Source of the DNA: Sinorhizobium sp. 8-89
Lineage (GTDB): Bacteria > Pseudomonadota > Alphaproteobacteria > Rhizobiales > Rhizobiaceae
DNA: 64,000 bases
NCBI RefSeq assembly: GCF_030124325.1
Contig: NZ_JASKLR010000001.1
Coordinates: forward strand, 124,001-188,000
Direction: 5' to 3'
Made by a program: the position numbers and the translations under genes. The notes beneath the pieces were generated by a model that did not search any database, was not told the DNA's origin, and was given only the letters and a program-made list of their open reading frames with translations. Position 1 is the first letter of the stretch, and each line of letters starts with the position of its first letter. Shown one piece after another: positions 1-9,019 of the stretch.

Positions 1-122
1 GCGGTCATCGGCATCAGGACAATCGCCGAGGCGACTATGGCCCAGATCGCGAGCAGCGGGTGGCCAAGACCCGTTCCCGAGCGGGCAAAGCGTCTTCTGA
101 GGCTCCTGGATGTGGACGGCAA
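1..122 (-). CDS. Partial N-terminus of a possible membrane protein, runs off the window
   Basis: On the minus strand a frame opens at a TTG near 122 and stays open to the window edge. It starts with a short basic Arg/Ser-rich stretch and then becomes strongly hydrophobic (Leu-Ala-Ile-Trp-Ala-Ile-Val-Ala), as expected for a first membrane segment. No family can be named from about 40 residues, and the start codon is a guess because no clear Shine-Dalgarno sequence precedes it. It would follow cbrA in the same direction. Confidence 0.3.
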   Translation of the reverse strand, partial: MPSTSRSLRRRFARSGTGLGHPLLAIWAIVASAIVLMPMT

Positions 123-160
123 GCGATCGGTTCCGAGGCGAAGCGGCAAGGTGAAGGCTG

Positions 161-186
161 GCGGGAGCCGGCAAACTGGCTCCCGC
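161..186 (-). terminator. Hairpin after cbrA
   Basis: GCGGGAGCC and GGCTCCCGC form a perfect 9-bp stem with an 8-nt loop about 30 bases past the cbrA stop. No T-run follows, so it is a possible rather than a typical intrinsic terminator. Confidence 0.4.
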
Positions 187-215
187 GAGTCAACATTTCC
201 TTACAGCATTCGTCC

Positions 216-3200
216 TCAGTTCGCCAAGACGCGTTGCGATGGGAAGGAAATTTCGACGAGCGTGCCCTCGTTCGGCGTGGAACTGATCGAGAACTGCGCA
301 CGGTTCGCCTCGGTCATGGCCTTGGTCAACGGCAGGCCGAGGCCGGTGCCGTCGCCACGCTTGCGCCCGCCTGTCGTTACCTGACGGAAGGGTTTCATCG
401 CCTGATCGAGCTCGCTGCGCGTCATGCCGATCCCGGTGTCGCGGATCCGCAGGATCACGCTTCCATTCGCCTCATAGGATGTCGACACGACGATCTGGCC
501 GCCGGACGGGGTGAAACGGATGGCATTCGCCAGGATATTGAGCGCGATCTGCTTGATGGATCGGCCGTCTGCTACGACCGTCGGAACAGACGCCGACAGC
601 GACGTGCGGATGATCACGCGCTGACTGTTGGCCTGCGGCTGCACCAGCGAGACCGCCTCGGACACCGCGTCGTTGATATCCACGGCGCTGAAATCGAGGT
701 CCATCTCACCGGCCTCGATCTTCGAGATGTCGAGCAGGTCGTTGACGATGTCGAGCACGTGCCTGCCGGATCGGCCGATATCTCCGGCATATTCGATGTA
801 ACGGGGATGGCCGACCGGGCCGAAATGCTCGCTCGCCATCATGTCGGAAAAACCGATGATGGCGTTCAGCGGCGTGCGGATCTCGTGGCTCACCCTCGCC
901 AGGAACTCCGTCTTGTGGGCATTGGCCGTTTCGGCGGCGCGCTTCGCATTCCGCAATTCCTCCTCGGTCCGCTTCCACTGCGTGATGTCGCGGATGACGG
1001 CACAGTAGCCATTGGACGAAGAAAGCCGTCCAATGGTCATGAACAACGGGATGAAGCCTCCGTTTGCCTCGCGGCCGATGACTTCGCGGCCGTCATTGAG
1101 CACGCTTGCAACGCCATGGCCGGAGAGACCCTGCAGATAGTCGAGCACCGCCCTCTGGCTTTCATGGGCGAAGAGTGCGGCAAAGGGCTTCCCCCGGATC
1201 TCGTCTTCGTCGTAGTTGAAGAGCGCGCTCGCCGAGCGGTTCATCGTCCGCACGTCGCCTTCCTGCCCGAGGATAACGACGCCGTCGGTCGCGGTCTCCA
1301 GAATGGAACGAAGTTCCTCGATTTCCATCCGCAGGCGGCTTGCTTCGCTTGCCGCCATATCGTCGTCACGCGTTGTTTGTGCGTCTTCGCTTCCGCTCAC
1401 CGGCGCCAGCGCGAGCATGAGCGCGCTTTTGCCCTCCCATCGGATCGAATGAAGATGCGCGTTGACCGATGCAAGCTGGCCGTTCCGGCGGATCAGCGTC
1501 ATCGTCCCGTCGGGCTGCTTCTCCGGCTGCCCCTCCGGCTGCTTGTCGACCAAGTCGTCGGCGTGGGCGAAGAGCGCGTCGATGCCGCCCTCCCGCGACA
1601 GGCTCGCGAGGTCATCGTATCCCGTTAGTTGCAGGAATTCCGGATTGGCATGCAGCAGCTCGTCGCCATAGTGGACGAGAAGGCCGAGAGGCAGGCGGTC
1701 AAGAATCTCGCTGCTCATGCCGACGGGCATGCGCGAGGTCGAAGGCGCTTCATCGTCGGCTGAAGGCGCCGCCTCGTTCTGCTCGACGGTCGCTTCCGTC
1801 TCGTTCGCGTCGCCGGTACCGGATGCGACGACGACGGGAGAGGGCGTTTCCTTGGCCGGTGCGGATGTGGAGGCCGGTTCCTCGATTTCCCCGTTCTCTC
1901 CGTGCGCGCCGAAATGTTCGCCGAGTTGTCTCGCGATTTCGCGAAAGGCGGCCTGTTCGCCTCGCGTCAGCGTTCCGGCCGTTCCCGACCGGCGCTCATC
2001 GAGATCCACGATCTTGCTGGACGAGGGGCGCTCCGGTGCTTCGGCGACGTGCAGTGCCGGACGCTCGCCACGGAAGGGATCTTCCGGGCCGGGCGAATCC
2101 GTTGCTGCGGCGTCGGAGTCTGCCCATTTCTCATCGCGGCCGGACGGCTCGTCAGGGGCCGCGACGTCTGAACCGGATTCTGCTCCGGTCGCGACCGTCT
2201 CCTCGGCGGCCTCGCTCTCTTGGGCCGGGGCAGTCGGCCGAGGTTCGGCAGTGCGGCCGAGCGTCAACCCGCTTGCCTTGTCGTCGCTGATCGCGTCCGC
2301 GACCCTGACGATACCGAACCCGCGAAAGCCGTCGAATTCACGAGACCGCGAATAGGTGGGGAGGGCGGCAAGGTCAACGGGCACCTTGAGGCTCGTTCCC
2401 TCGATCGGCCAGAGGATCGTCTTGCCCGACCAGGTGTCGCGCCGGCGCAGGAGTTCGTTGATCCGGTTGTCGGGATCGAGATCATAGCGCGTGGCGAGGT
2501 CGGCAAACGTCTCGCCTATCACATCGGCGGCGCTCGGGCCGACGGCCGACGCAAACTCCTCCGAGATCTCGCTGAAACGTCCCTGCGCGTCTATTTTCCA
2601 CACGAAGCGAACGGCTCGGCCGCCGGGTGTGAATACGAACCCGGGAGCGTCAGCCCCGCCGGCGTTGTCTTGCTTCCCGGGTACGGCGGCTGGCTCGCGC
2701 ACTGCGGGAGGCTCGTCTTGATCGGCAGGCTCGGCCGACGCCGATATCGCTTCGTCGGACTCCAGGGCCAATACGCCTTGTTCACCCGAAAGGCTCGCGC
2801 CCTCGGGCGCATCTTGCTCTGCGTCCGCAGGCATCGATGCTGTGTCCGGAGCTTCCGGCAGCGATTGCTCCTGCATCGCCGGCAGATCACCGGCGTTCGG
2901 CTCGTCGACGCTTTCCATCGACGACGGCACATCGTCGTCCGCTACGTCCGGTGCCGCATCGGAGTCGATATCCTCGAGGACGGCTTCCACGGCAAACAGG
3001 AGATGCAGAGCCGGGTGGTCGGAGACCTTGCCGATGGCAGCGGGCAGTTCGCCCTTCTTTGTCGTGACCGGGCGCTTGATCAGCCGGTCCCTGTCGCGCC
3101 CGACATCGGAAACGAGTGTGCGGCGAACCTCTTCCGACAAACCCAACTCATCGAACCCGGAAGATTGCGCAAGGATCGCGCCGTCACTGTCGAGCACGGC

Positions 3201-3641
3201 CATGTGCGTGTCTGGCCCATCGAGCCCCGCGATCATCCGGGCGGCCCGCTCCTCCGTCGTCAGTGCCTTTCCGTTATGCGGTGTGGTGAAGAGGACCGCG
3301 TCTTCGCCCGGCCGGATGCGGATCAATTCCACGGACGCATTCAAAGGCAGGCGCCGGAATCCGGAGGACATTCGGATCAGCAGTTGCCGCCGGTCGCCGA
3401 CGGCTGAGAGCTGCGTTGCCGCCGCCCGCAACTGGCGAAGCGAGAGATCGTTTTGATCGAGGGCGGCATCGATGAAATCGTAGACGGATGCCACGCCGAA
3501 CAGGCTCGCACCCTGGTCATTGGCCCACAATACCCCGCCGAGATCCTTCGAAAACAGGACAGAGGCATCCCCCTTGGCAAAATGATCCCGCACCCGTGCA
3601 TGCACGGCAATGTCGATGAAAGGATACTGTCTCTCGGGCAT
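216..3641 (-). CDS. cbrA: Multi-PAS cytoplasmic sensor histidine kinase, CbrA-like
   Basis: The protein has 1141 residues and no obvious membrane segment. The N-terminal two thirds is acidic and Pro/Ala-rich, with PAS-like regions near residues 345-440, 640-720 and 770-880. A HisKA domain follows with the H-box SHEIRTPLNAIIGFSDMM, phospho-acceptor His919, then an HATPase domain with the G-box GTGLGLPLTKAM near the C-terminus. The H-box is of the PleC/DivJ/PdhS type that feeds the DivK-CtrA cell-cycle relay. In Sinorhizobium CbrA affects DivK/CtrA, envelope, succinoglycan, motility and symbiosis. The phasin gene on the other side supports this name over other PdhS-family kinases. The start is the ATG at 3641. 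Kinase assignment is certain; the name rests on synteny. Confidence 0.85.
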   Translation of the reverse strand: MPERQYPFIDIAVHARVRDHFAKGDASVLFSKDLGGVLWANDQGASLFGVASVYDFIDAALDQNDLSLRQLRAAATQLSAVGDRRQLLIRMSSGFRRLPLNASVELIRIRPGEDAVLFTTPHNGKALTTEERAARMIAGLDGPDTHMAVLDSDGAILAQSSGFDELGLSEEVRRTLVSDVGRDRDRLIKRPVTTKKGELPAAIGKVSDHPALHLLFAVEAVLEDIDSDAAPDVADDDVPSSMESVDEPNAGDLPAMQEQSLPEAPDTASMPADAEQDAPEGASLSGEQGVLALESDEAISASAEPADQDEPPAVREPAAVPGKQDNAGGADAPGFVFTPGGRAVRFVWKIDAQGRFSEISEEFASAVGPSAADVIGETFADLATRYDLDPDNRINELLRRRDTWSGKTILWPIEGTSLKVPVDLAALPTYSRSREFDGFRGFGIVRVADAISDDKASGLTLGRTAEPRPTAPAQESEAAEETVATGAESGSDVAAPDEPSGRDEKWADSDAAATDSPGPEDPFRGERPALHVAEAPERPSSSKIVDLDERRSGTAGTLTRGEQAAFREIARQLGEHFGAHGENGEIEEPASTSAPAKETPSPVVVASGTGDANETEATVEQNEAAPSADDEAPSTSRMPVGMSSEILDRLPLGLLVHYGDELLHANPEFLQLTGYDDLASLSREGGIDALFAHADDLVDKQPEGQPEKQPDGTMTLIRRNGQLASVNAHLHSIRWEGKSALMLALAPVSGSEDAQTTRDDDMAASEASRLRMEIEELRSILETATDGVVILGQEGDVRTMNRSASALFNYDEDEIRGKPFAALFAHESQRAVLDYLQGLSGHGVASVLNDGREVIGREANGGFIPLFMTIGRLSSSNGYCAVIRDITQWKRTEEELRNAKRAAETANAHKTEFLARVSHEIRTPLNAIIGFSDMMASEHFGPVGHPRYIEYAGDIGRSGRHVLDIVNDLLDISKIEAGEMDLDFSAVDINDAVSEAVSLVQPQANSQRVIIRTSLSASVPTVVADGRSIKQIALNILANAIRFTPSGGQIVVSTSYEANGSVILRIRDTGIGMTRSELDQAMKPFRQVTTGGRKRGDGTGLGLPLTKAMTEANRAQFSISSTPNEGTLVEISFPSQRVLAN

Positions 3642-3765
3642 GGGCAGGCCTATTGACGGATCGCTTGCGCGTTAACACTCTATTAATACCCGGCCCATCT
3701 GCGAGGGTCCAGTTAAGGCGCGGGGTCGACAACGCCTTTCGCCGCGCAAGGTTAATAGTAGTTGG

Positions 3766-3801
3766 ATTGTGCAATGCACAATTTTTGTTGCAATGCACAA
3801 T
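3766..3801. promoter_or_regulatory. Two tandem TGC-N3-GCA dyads upstream of the phasin gene
   Basis: ATTGTGCAATGCACAAT (3766-3782) is a perfect 17-bp palindrome. A second near-copy built on TTGCAATGCACAA follows about 19-20 bp later, about one helical turn pair away. Both contain TGC-AAT-GCA, the core of the TGC-N3-GCA site bound by PhaR-type (AniA) repressors of phasin genes. They lie 70-105 bases before the phasin ATG. The regulator is inferred. Confidence 0.6.
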
Positions 3802-3871
3802 GAACTCGATTATACGAGGGGCAGTAACAAACCGGCGCCTCTTAAGAGGGCCACACCAAGGAGCGCTTACC

Positions 3872-4321
3872 ATGGCTACCAAGAAGACCGACGACGCATT
3901 TTCCCTTTCCTCCTTCGATCCGGCCAAGCTTACCGACAGCTTCCGCGAGTTCGCCGAAAAGGGCGCCGCGCAGTCGAAGGAAGCTTACGCCAAGATGAAG
4001 ACCGCTGCCGAAGAAGCGACGAAAACCGTCGAAGCGACGTTTGAAAGCGCTCAGACCGGCACCGTCGAACTCGGTCTCAAGGCCATCGATGCGCTCCGCA
4101 CCAATGCGGAAAATTCCCTTACGCACATGGAAGCGCTGCTCGGCGTGAAGTCGCTTTCGGAACTGGTCGAACTCCAGACCACCTTCATCCGCAAGCAGGC
4201 CGAGCTGGCCGTAGAGCAGGCGAAGACCATGCAGGAAGCGACCAAGAAGGTCGCGGAAAACGTTGCGAAGCCGGGCAAGGAAGCGGCCGAAAAGGCAATG
4301 TCGAGCTTCAAGAAGGCCTGA
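3872..4321 (+). CDS. phaP: Phasin, PHB granule-associated protein
   Basis: This 149-residue protein is Ala/Lys/Glu-rich and helical, without signal peptide or membrane segment. It has the phasin_2 pattern: a central amphipathic region with KEAYAKMKTAAEEATK, then a region around SLSELVELQTTFIRKQAE, and a Lys-rich tail. Phasins coat polyhydroxybutyrate granules in the cytoplasm and control their number and surface. The start at 3872 follows the Shine-Dalgarno AAGGAG by about 9 bases. Two dyads upstream suggest PhaR-type repression. A mosaic repeat and a strong terminator follow, so it is monocistronic. It probably corresponds to phaP1 of S. meliloti. Confidence 0.9.
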   Translation: MATKKTDDAFSLSSFDPAKLTDSFREFAEKGAAQSKEAYAKMKTAAEEATKTVEATFESAQTGTVELGLKAIDALRTNAENSLTHMEALLGVKSLSELVELQTTFIRKQAELAVEQAKTMQEATKKVAENVAKPGKEAAEKAMSSFKKA

Positions 4322-4342
4322 TCCGGTAGATCGCCGCGCCTA

Positions 4343-4443
4343 CGGCGCCGTGCGTCTCTTCAGACGCACAAAGCTCGCTGTCGCACTTTAGGTTGCTGCA
4401 TGTTTTCATCCTTCAATCGGTTCCGATTTGAGGAAACATGCAG
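4343..4443 (-). repeat. Intergenic mosaic palindromic repeat, copy 1
   Basis: Read on the minus strand this unit is an imperfect palindrome (GCATGTTTCCTC ... GAAAACATGC), then AGCAACCTAAAGTGC, then a second stem around GTGCGTCTG/AGACGCAC. The same order of parts occurs at 11446-11542, 20854-20958 and 23754-23855. It resembles rhizobial intergenic mosaic elements and lies between the phasin stop and its terminator. Confidence 0.75.
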
Positions 4444-4456
4444 GAGCACCATCGGA

Positions 4457-4486
4457 AGACCGGATGGCTTGCCATCCGGTCTTTTT
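4457..4486 (+). terminator. Rho-independent terminator of the phasin gene
   Basis: AGACCGGATGG and CCATCCGGTCT form a perfect stem with a 4-6 nt loop, followed directly by TTTTT. It is the first strong terminator after phaP and lies beyond the mosaic repeat. Confidence 0.85.
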
Positions 4487-4569
4487 GCAGGATAATCACA
4501 AGTTAAGGCTTGCAAATCAGCGGGAGTGCCCGTATGTGAGCCGCCAAGCGACACATGTCGCATCCGCGT

Positions 4570-4646
4570 GCGGTTGTAGCTCAGTTGGTTAGAGCGCAGG
4601 TTTGTGGCACCTGAGGTCGGTGGTTCGAGACCACCCAACCGTACCA
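4570..4646 (+). tRNA. tRNA-His (GTG)
   Basis: The 77-nt sequence folds as a complete cloverleaf. The anticodon stem CAGGT/ACCTG encloses loop TTGTGGC with anticodon GTG, the T-stem GGTGG/CCACC encloses TTCGAGA, and the CCA end is encoded. The acceptor stem begins with a G1-U72 wobble, position 73 is A and the base before G1 is T. It therefore lacks the G-1:C73 pair that defines tRNA-His in most organisms, a loss known in many Alphaproteobacteria. Confidence 0.95.
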
Positions 4647-4729
4647 TTCTTGCTCATCTCCATTCGTCACCCTTCAGATTGCAGGCCTTTGGCCGATCGC
4701 GAAACCGTTGAACCGCGCGAACGTCCGTC

Positions 4730-6334
4730 TCAGATGATAAAGAAATCGGCTGCCGTAAGCGCAAGATTGGTTCCTGTCGTCGCAAAATGAACGGATCCAC
4801 CAGTTGCATTTCCGTTGCTGTCGTAGAGCAGCTTTCCGGTATCGCTCTCGTAGATGATGCGGTCGTTGGCGTCAGCGGCCAAACCCGTCGTGTTCTTGAC
4901 GAACTGTGCCGCTGTCAGCGTGCCAGTGCCGAGGATTGCGGAGAAGATCGCGTTTTCCAGCCGGATTGTGTCGTCCGCGACGATAAAGCTGTTGATCGTG
5001 TCGACATTCGTCGTGGCGCTGAGCGCAGTATTGAAGAAAAACGTGTCCAGACCGGTAGAGCCCGTCAGGCTATCGTTGCCGAGGCCACCGTTGATGAGGT
5101 CGTTGCCGGCGGCGCCATTGAGACCATTGTTGCCTGAGTTCCCGCTCAAGACATTGTTCAAGCTGTTCCCGGTGCCGCTGATGTTGCTGGTGCCGAGCAG
5201 GGCGAGGTGCTCGACGCTGCCACGGACGACGGTGGCAATGCTGAGATTGAACGATATGAACGAGCGAACCGTGTCCGCGCCTGCGCCGCTATCGGCGCTT
5301 TCGTCAACGATGTCGCCGGTGCTGTCTACGAAGTAGGTGTCATTCCCTTGACCGCCTCGCATTTCATCGGAACCGCCGGCGCCGTTGATCGAGTCATTGC
5401 CAGCGCCGCCTCTGAGAAAGTTTGCAGCGGAACTGCCGACGATCGTGTCGGCGAAAATGGTGCCGCGCACGTCCTCGATACTTGTCAGCGTGTCCTGACT
5501 GCCAAAGCCGTCCTTTGCAACGCCAGTGGTGAGATTGACGTTGACGCCGGCATTTCCGCCGCGATCAACGTCTCTGTCGTATCTCACGGCGTCGATGCCG
5601 CCGCCGCCGTTGATCGTGTCTCTTCCTCCAAGGCCCATGAACTCTTCGTCCACGGCCGAGCCCGTCAAAATGTCAGCGAACTGCGTGCCGCGAAACTGTT
5701 CGAAACTCGTGAAAGTTTCGGAGAAACCGTAAGGGTCGCTCACGATCCCGGTGGTGGCGTTGAGATTGACGCCGCGAAACGCTTCTGGAGTGTAGTAGGC
5801 GTCCTGGAAGCTGAGCACGTCGAAGCCGGCGCCGCCGTTGTAAGTGTCGTCCCCTTCGCCTCCGGTAATGAAGTCGTCGCCGCCGTTGCCGTTCAGGATG
5901 TCATTGCCGTTGCGGCCTTCCATCGAGTCATCACCGGCGGATCCGTTGAAAGTATCTGCTCTGTTGAAAAGCCAATCCTCCAGGCCCCAGTTATCGAACC
6001 CGATGGCCGCATCCTGAAACAGCTCGAGAGACACGCTCAGACCGCTTATTGCCTGGACCAACGTCGTTCCATTGTTTTGAAGAATCTGGATGGAGGAGAT
6101 CATGCCGCCAACAGCATGTCCGTTGGCGTCGAACGCGAATCCGGTGCCGACCAGCTTCAATTTCAAGCCGTTGCCAAGTCCGAAGACGACCTGCGTCGTG
6201 CTTGTGCTCAAGCGCGTGGCCGTACTCATGTCGACCAGCTCGCCGAACGAGGCGTTGTAGTCGATGTCGACGAGCGGCGGGTTGTATTGGTTGGGATATA
6301 CTCCCCCAGGGAAGCTGTAGGTAACAGTGGCCAT
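4730..6334 (-). CDS. RTX-type Ca-binding secreted protein, paralog 1
   Basis: The 534-residue protein has an N-terminal region of about 125 residues without repeats that begins MATVTYSFPGG. Blocks of GGxGxDxU nonapeptide repeats follow, for example GGEGDDTYNGGAGFDVLSF and GGLGNDSLTGSTGLDTFFF. The protein ends in Asp-Phe-Phe-Ile-Ile. RTX repeats bind Ca2+ and fold outside the cell, and the acidic-hydrophobic C-terminus fits type I (ABC) secretion. No signal peptide and no exporter genes are nearby, so an exporter elsewhere is inferred. I chose the ATG at 6334 because both paralogs begin at the matching Met; an ATG 12 bases earlier is possible. It shares length and layout with the gene at 42956-44560. 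The N-terminal region has no function I recognise. Confidence 0.85.
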   Translation of the reverse strand: MATVTYSFPGGVYPNQYNPPLVDIDYNASFGELVDMSTATRLSTSTTQVVFGLGNGLKLKLVGTGFAFDANGHAVGGMISSIQILQNNGTTLVQAISGLSVSLELFQDAAIGFDNWGLEDWLFNRADTFNGSAGDDSMEGRNGNDILNGNGGDDFITGGEGDDTYNGGAGFDVLSFQDAYYTPEAFRGVNLNATTGIVSDPYGFSETFTSFEQFRGTQFADILTGSAVDEEFMGLGGRDTINGGGGIDAVRYDRDVDRGGNAGVNVNLTTGVAKDGFGSQDTLTSIEDVRGTIFADTIVGSSAANFLRGGAGNDSINGAGGSDEMRGGQGNDTYFVDSTGDIVDESADSGAGADTVRSFISFNLSIATVVRGSVEHLALLGTSNISGTGNSLNNVLSGNSGNNGLNGAAGNDLINGGLGNDSLTGSTGLDTFFFNTALSATTNVDTINSFIVADDTIRLENAIFSAILGTGTLTAAQFVKNTTGLAADANDRIIYESDTGKLLYDSNGNATGGSVHFATTGTNLALTAADFFII

Positions 6335-6462
6335 GTGTGCCCCCATGCCGGGGGCGATCCCCGGCTCAACGTTGAGTTTGCGGGTGAAGGATGGAATTTC
6401 TCATATGCGGGTGGTCAATTTTAGGTTGTTCTAAATAGCAGATCGGGATTGTTCTGTCACAT

Positions 6463-6478
6463 CGCCCATTTGGGTAAC
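6463..6478. promoter_or_regulatory. Dyad shared by the three RTX upstream regions, site 1
   Basis: Read toward the gene it is GTTACCCAAATGGGCG, with arms ACCC and GGGC around AAAT, about 135 bases before the start codon. Related dyads stand at 44675-44694 and 32380-32392 upstream of the other two paralogs. The bound protein is unknown. Confidence 0.45.
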
Positions 6479-6501
6479 GCACCCGCGTGCACCAGCTGCA
6501 T

Positions 6502-7383
6502 CTATACGAAGATCTGGTGCTCCGCCGTCACAAGCTCCTGAAGAAAAGAAACGACCGTGCGCACGCGCACGAGATCACGCGCGCTTTCGTGATAAGTCGT
6601 CCAATAGGCGCGCCGGATGGTCGTTTCCGGCAGGATGCGTTCGAGCTCCGGCACCTGGCGGGCAATGTAGTTGTGCAGAATGCCGACGCCGGCGCTGGAG
6701 CGGACCGCCTCCGTCTGCCCCGTCGCGCTGGAAATCTCGAAAGAAGCGTCCCAGCTTCGCATGATTTCGGCGGAGAAATTGAGCGAAGGCGTGAAGATCA
6801 GGTCTTCGACATAGCCGATCCGGCGATGGTCCTTGAGGTCGTCGATCGTTCGCGGCGTGCCATGGCGAGCAAGATAATCTGCCGATGCGTAGAGCCCGAG
6901 TGTATAATCGGTCAGCTTGGATGAAACGAGACGCCCCTGTTCCGGTCGCTCGATGGTGATCGCGATGTCGGCCTCGCGCTGTGACAACGAGAAGGAACGC
7001 GGGACCGGAACGAGCTGGAGTTTCAGTTCCGAATAGCGCGCGGTCAGCGCCCCGAGGCGCGGCGCAAGAAAGGAGACGCCGAAACCGTCCGGGGCGCCGA
7101 TGCGAACTGTGCCGGCGATCGCCGTATCGATCCGGCCGATCTGCGATTGCGCCGCGAGCATTTCGGTTTCCATGCGCTCGGCGGCGGCAAGGAAGACCTC
7201 CCCCTCGGCGGTCAACTCGCAGCCGTTCGGACTCCGGATGAGAAGTCTCGTCTTCAGGGTTTCCTCAAGCGCCGTCACCCGGCGGCTGAGGGTGGCGTGA
7301 TTGATGCCGAGCCTCTTCGAGGCAGCGAGGATCTGGCCTGTTCGCGCCACCGCGAGAAACACTCTGACATCGTCCCAGTCCAT
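6502..7383 (-). CDS. LysR-family transcriptional regulator
   Basis: The 293-residue protein begins with a winged HTH (MDWDDVRVFLAVARTG, then LGINHATLSRRVTALEETL) and continues as a LysR substrate-binding domain. It is divergent from mmsA with 114 bases between the start codons, the usual arrangement when a LysR protein controls the neighbouring catabolic gene. Control of mmsA is inferred from position only. The inducer would be expected to come from valine or inositol breakdown, but nothing in the sequence shows this. Confidence 0.9.
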   Translation of the reverse strand: MDWDDVRVFLAVARTGQILAASKRLGINHATLSRRVTALEETLKTRLLIRSPNGCELTAEGEVFLAAAERMETEMLAAQSQIGRIDTAIAGTVRIGAPDGFGVSFLAPRLGALTARYSELKLQLVPVPRSFSLSQREADIAITIERPEQGRLVSSKLTDYTLGLYASADYLARHGTPRTIDDLKDHRRIGYVEDLIFTPSLNFSAEIMRSWDASFEISSATGQTEAVRSSAGVGILHNYIARQVPELERILPETTIRRAYWTTYHESARDLVRVRTVVSFLQELVTAEHQIFV

Positions 7384-7497
7384 GCTGTAGCTCCAGGGGC
7401 TTTAATTTTTGCACAACGGTTCCTGAATATCGGAAATTGAATTGTCTAAATCGTAGTGCGATCATGCAGCCACAATCAAGATCAGGAGGAGCATCCA

Positions 7498-8994
7498 ATG
7501 TACGAAATCGGACATTTCATCGATGGCAAGCGCGTTGCCGGCAAAAGCGGCCGCACGAGCAACATCTTCAATCCTGCGACCGGTGAAGCTCAGGGGACCG
7601 TGGCGCTCGCAAGCGAGGCGGAACTCGCAGTAGCGGTGGAAAGCGCAAAGGCCGCACAGCCGAAGTGGGCGGCCACCAATCCCCAGCGCCGCGCTCGCGT
7701 TTTCATGAAATTCGTCCAGCTTCTCAACGAACATATGAACGAGCTGGCGGAGATCCTTTCGCGTGAGCACGGCAAGACGATCGAAGACGCCAAGGGCGAC
7801 ATCGTTCGCGGTCTTGAGGTTTGCGAATTCGTTATCGGCGTTCCGCACCTGCAGAAGAGCGAATTCACCGAAGGCGCCGGCCCGGGCATCGACATGTACT
7901 CGATCCGTCAGGCGGTCGGCGTCGGCGCCGGCATCACCCCGTTCAACTTCCCGGCCATGATCCCGATGTGGATGTTCGCCCCGGCGATCGCCTGCGGCAA
8001 CGCCTTCATCCTGAAGCCGTCGGAGCGTGATCCGTCCGTGCCGATTCGTCTGGCTGAACTGATGATCGAGGCCGGTCTGCCGGCCGGTGTGCTCAATGTC
8101 GTCAACGGCGACAAGGGCGCGGTCGACGCAATCCTGACGCACCCGGATATTGCAGCCGTTTCCTTCGTAGGCTCGACGCCGATTGCCCGCTACGTCTATG
8201 GCACCGCCGCGATGAACGGTAAGCGTGCCCAGTGCTTCGGCGGCGCCAAGAACCACATGATCATCATGCCGGATGCCGATCTCGACCAGGCTGCCAATGC
8301 GCTTATCGGTGCCGGCTATGGCTCCGCCGGCGAGCGCTGCATGGCGATCTCGGTCGCCGTTCCGGTCGGCGAGGAAACCGCAAACCGGCTGATCGACAAG
8401 CTGGTTCCGATGGTCGAAAGTCTGCGAGTTGGTCCCTACACGGACGAAAAGGCCGACATGGGCCCGGTTGTCACAAAGGAAGCCGAGCAGCGCATCAGGA
8501 GCCTGATCGACAGCGGCATCGAGCAGGGCGCGAAGCTCGTCGTCGATGGACGCGACTTCAAGCTGCAGGGTTATGAGAACGGCCACTTCATTGGCGGCTG
8601 CCTGTTCGACCACGTGACGCCGGACATGGACATCTACAAAACCGAAATCTTCGGACCGGTTCTCTCGGTCGTCCGTGCGAAGAACTACGAAGAGGCGCTG
8701 TCCCTGCCGATGAAGCATGAATACGGCAACGGTGTCGCGATCTACACCCGCGACGGCGATGCGGCGCGCGACTTCGCGTCCCGCGTCAACATCGGCATGG
8801 TCGGCGTCAACGTGCCGATCCCGGTTCCGCTCGCCTATCACTCGTTCGGCGGCTGGAAGTCCTCTTCCTTCGGCGATCTTAACCAGCACGGAACGGATTC
8901 GTTCAAGTTCTGGACCAAGACCAAGACCATCACCTCCCGTTGGCCGTCCGGCATCAAGGATGGTGCCGAGTTCTCCATCCCGACGATGAAGTGA
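7498..8994 (+). CDS. mmsA: Methylmalonate/malonate-semialdehyde dehydrogenase (CoA-acylating)
   Basis: The 498-residue protein belongs to the aldehyde dehydrogenase superfamily. The catalytic Cys281 lies in GSAGERCMAISVAV, and the NAD-binding segment ITPFNFPAMIPMWM is typical of the MmsA/IolA branch. It oxidises methylmalonate semialdehyde to propionyl-CoA, or malonate semialdehyde to acetyl-CoA, in valine and myo-inositol catabolism in the cytoplasm. The length is the family norm. The start follows AGGAGG by 8 bases, and a strong terminator follows the stop, so it is monocistronic. No inositol genes adjoin it, although a sugar/polyol operon lies at 51.7-57.5 kb. Confidence 0.95.
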   Translation: MYEIGHFIDGKRVAGKSGRTSNIFNPATGEAQGTVALASEAELAVAVESAKAAQPKWAATNPQRRARVFMKFVQLLNEHMNELAEILSREHGKTIEDAKGDIVRGLEVCEFVIGVPHLQKSEFTEGAGPGIDMYSIRQAVGVGAGITPFNFPAMIPMWMFAPAIACGNAFILKPSERDPSVPIRLAELMIEAGLPAGVLNVVNGDKGAVDAILTHPDIAAVSFVGSTPIARYVYGTAAMNGKRAQCFGGAKNHMIIMPDADLDQAANALIGAGYGSAGERCMAISVAVPVGEETANRLIDKLVPMVESLRVGPYTDEKADMGPVVTKEAEQRIRSLIDSGIEQGAKLVVDGRDFKLQGYENGHFIGGCLFDHVTPDMDIYKTEIFGPVLSVVRAKNYEEALSLPMKHEYGNGVAIYTRDGDAARDFASRVNIGMVGVNVPIPVPLAYHSFGGWKSSSFGDLNQHGTDSFKFWTKTKTITSRWPSGIKDGAEFSIPTMK

Positions 8995-9019
8995 GGAAAC
9001 AAGAAAGATCCTCCCGTCT

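Noticed and set aside
60-3407. Long plus-strand open frames opposite cbrA
   Set aside because: They mirror codon structure of the GC-rich kinase gene, have no domain pattern, and the minus-strand protein is unmistakable.
4730-6334. Regular repeats suggestive of a CRISPR array or minisatellite
   Set aside because: The period is that of coding RTX nonapeptides within one open frame, with no identical spacers; no CRISPR or cas gene is seen anywhere.
5207-6424. 405-codon plus-strand frame opposite RTX paralog 1
   Set aside because: It arises from the periodic Gly/Asp repeats read backward; similar shadows lie opposite the other two paralogs.
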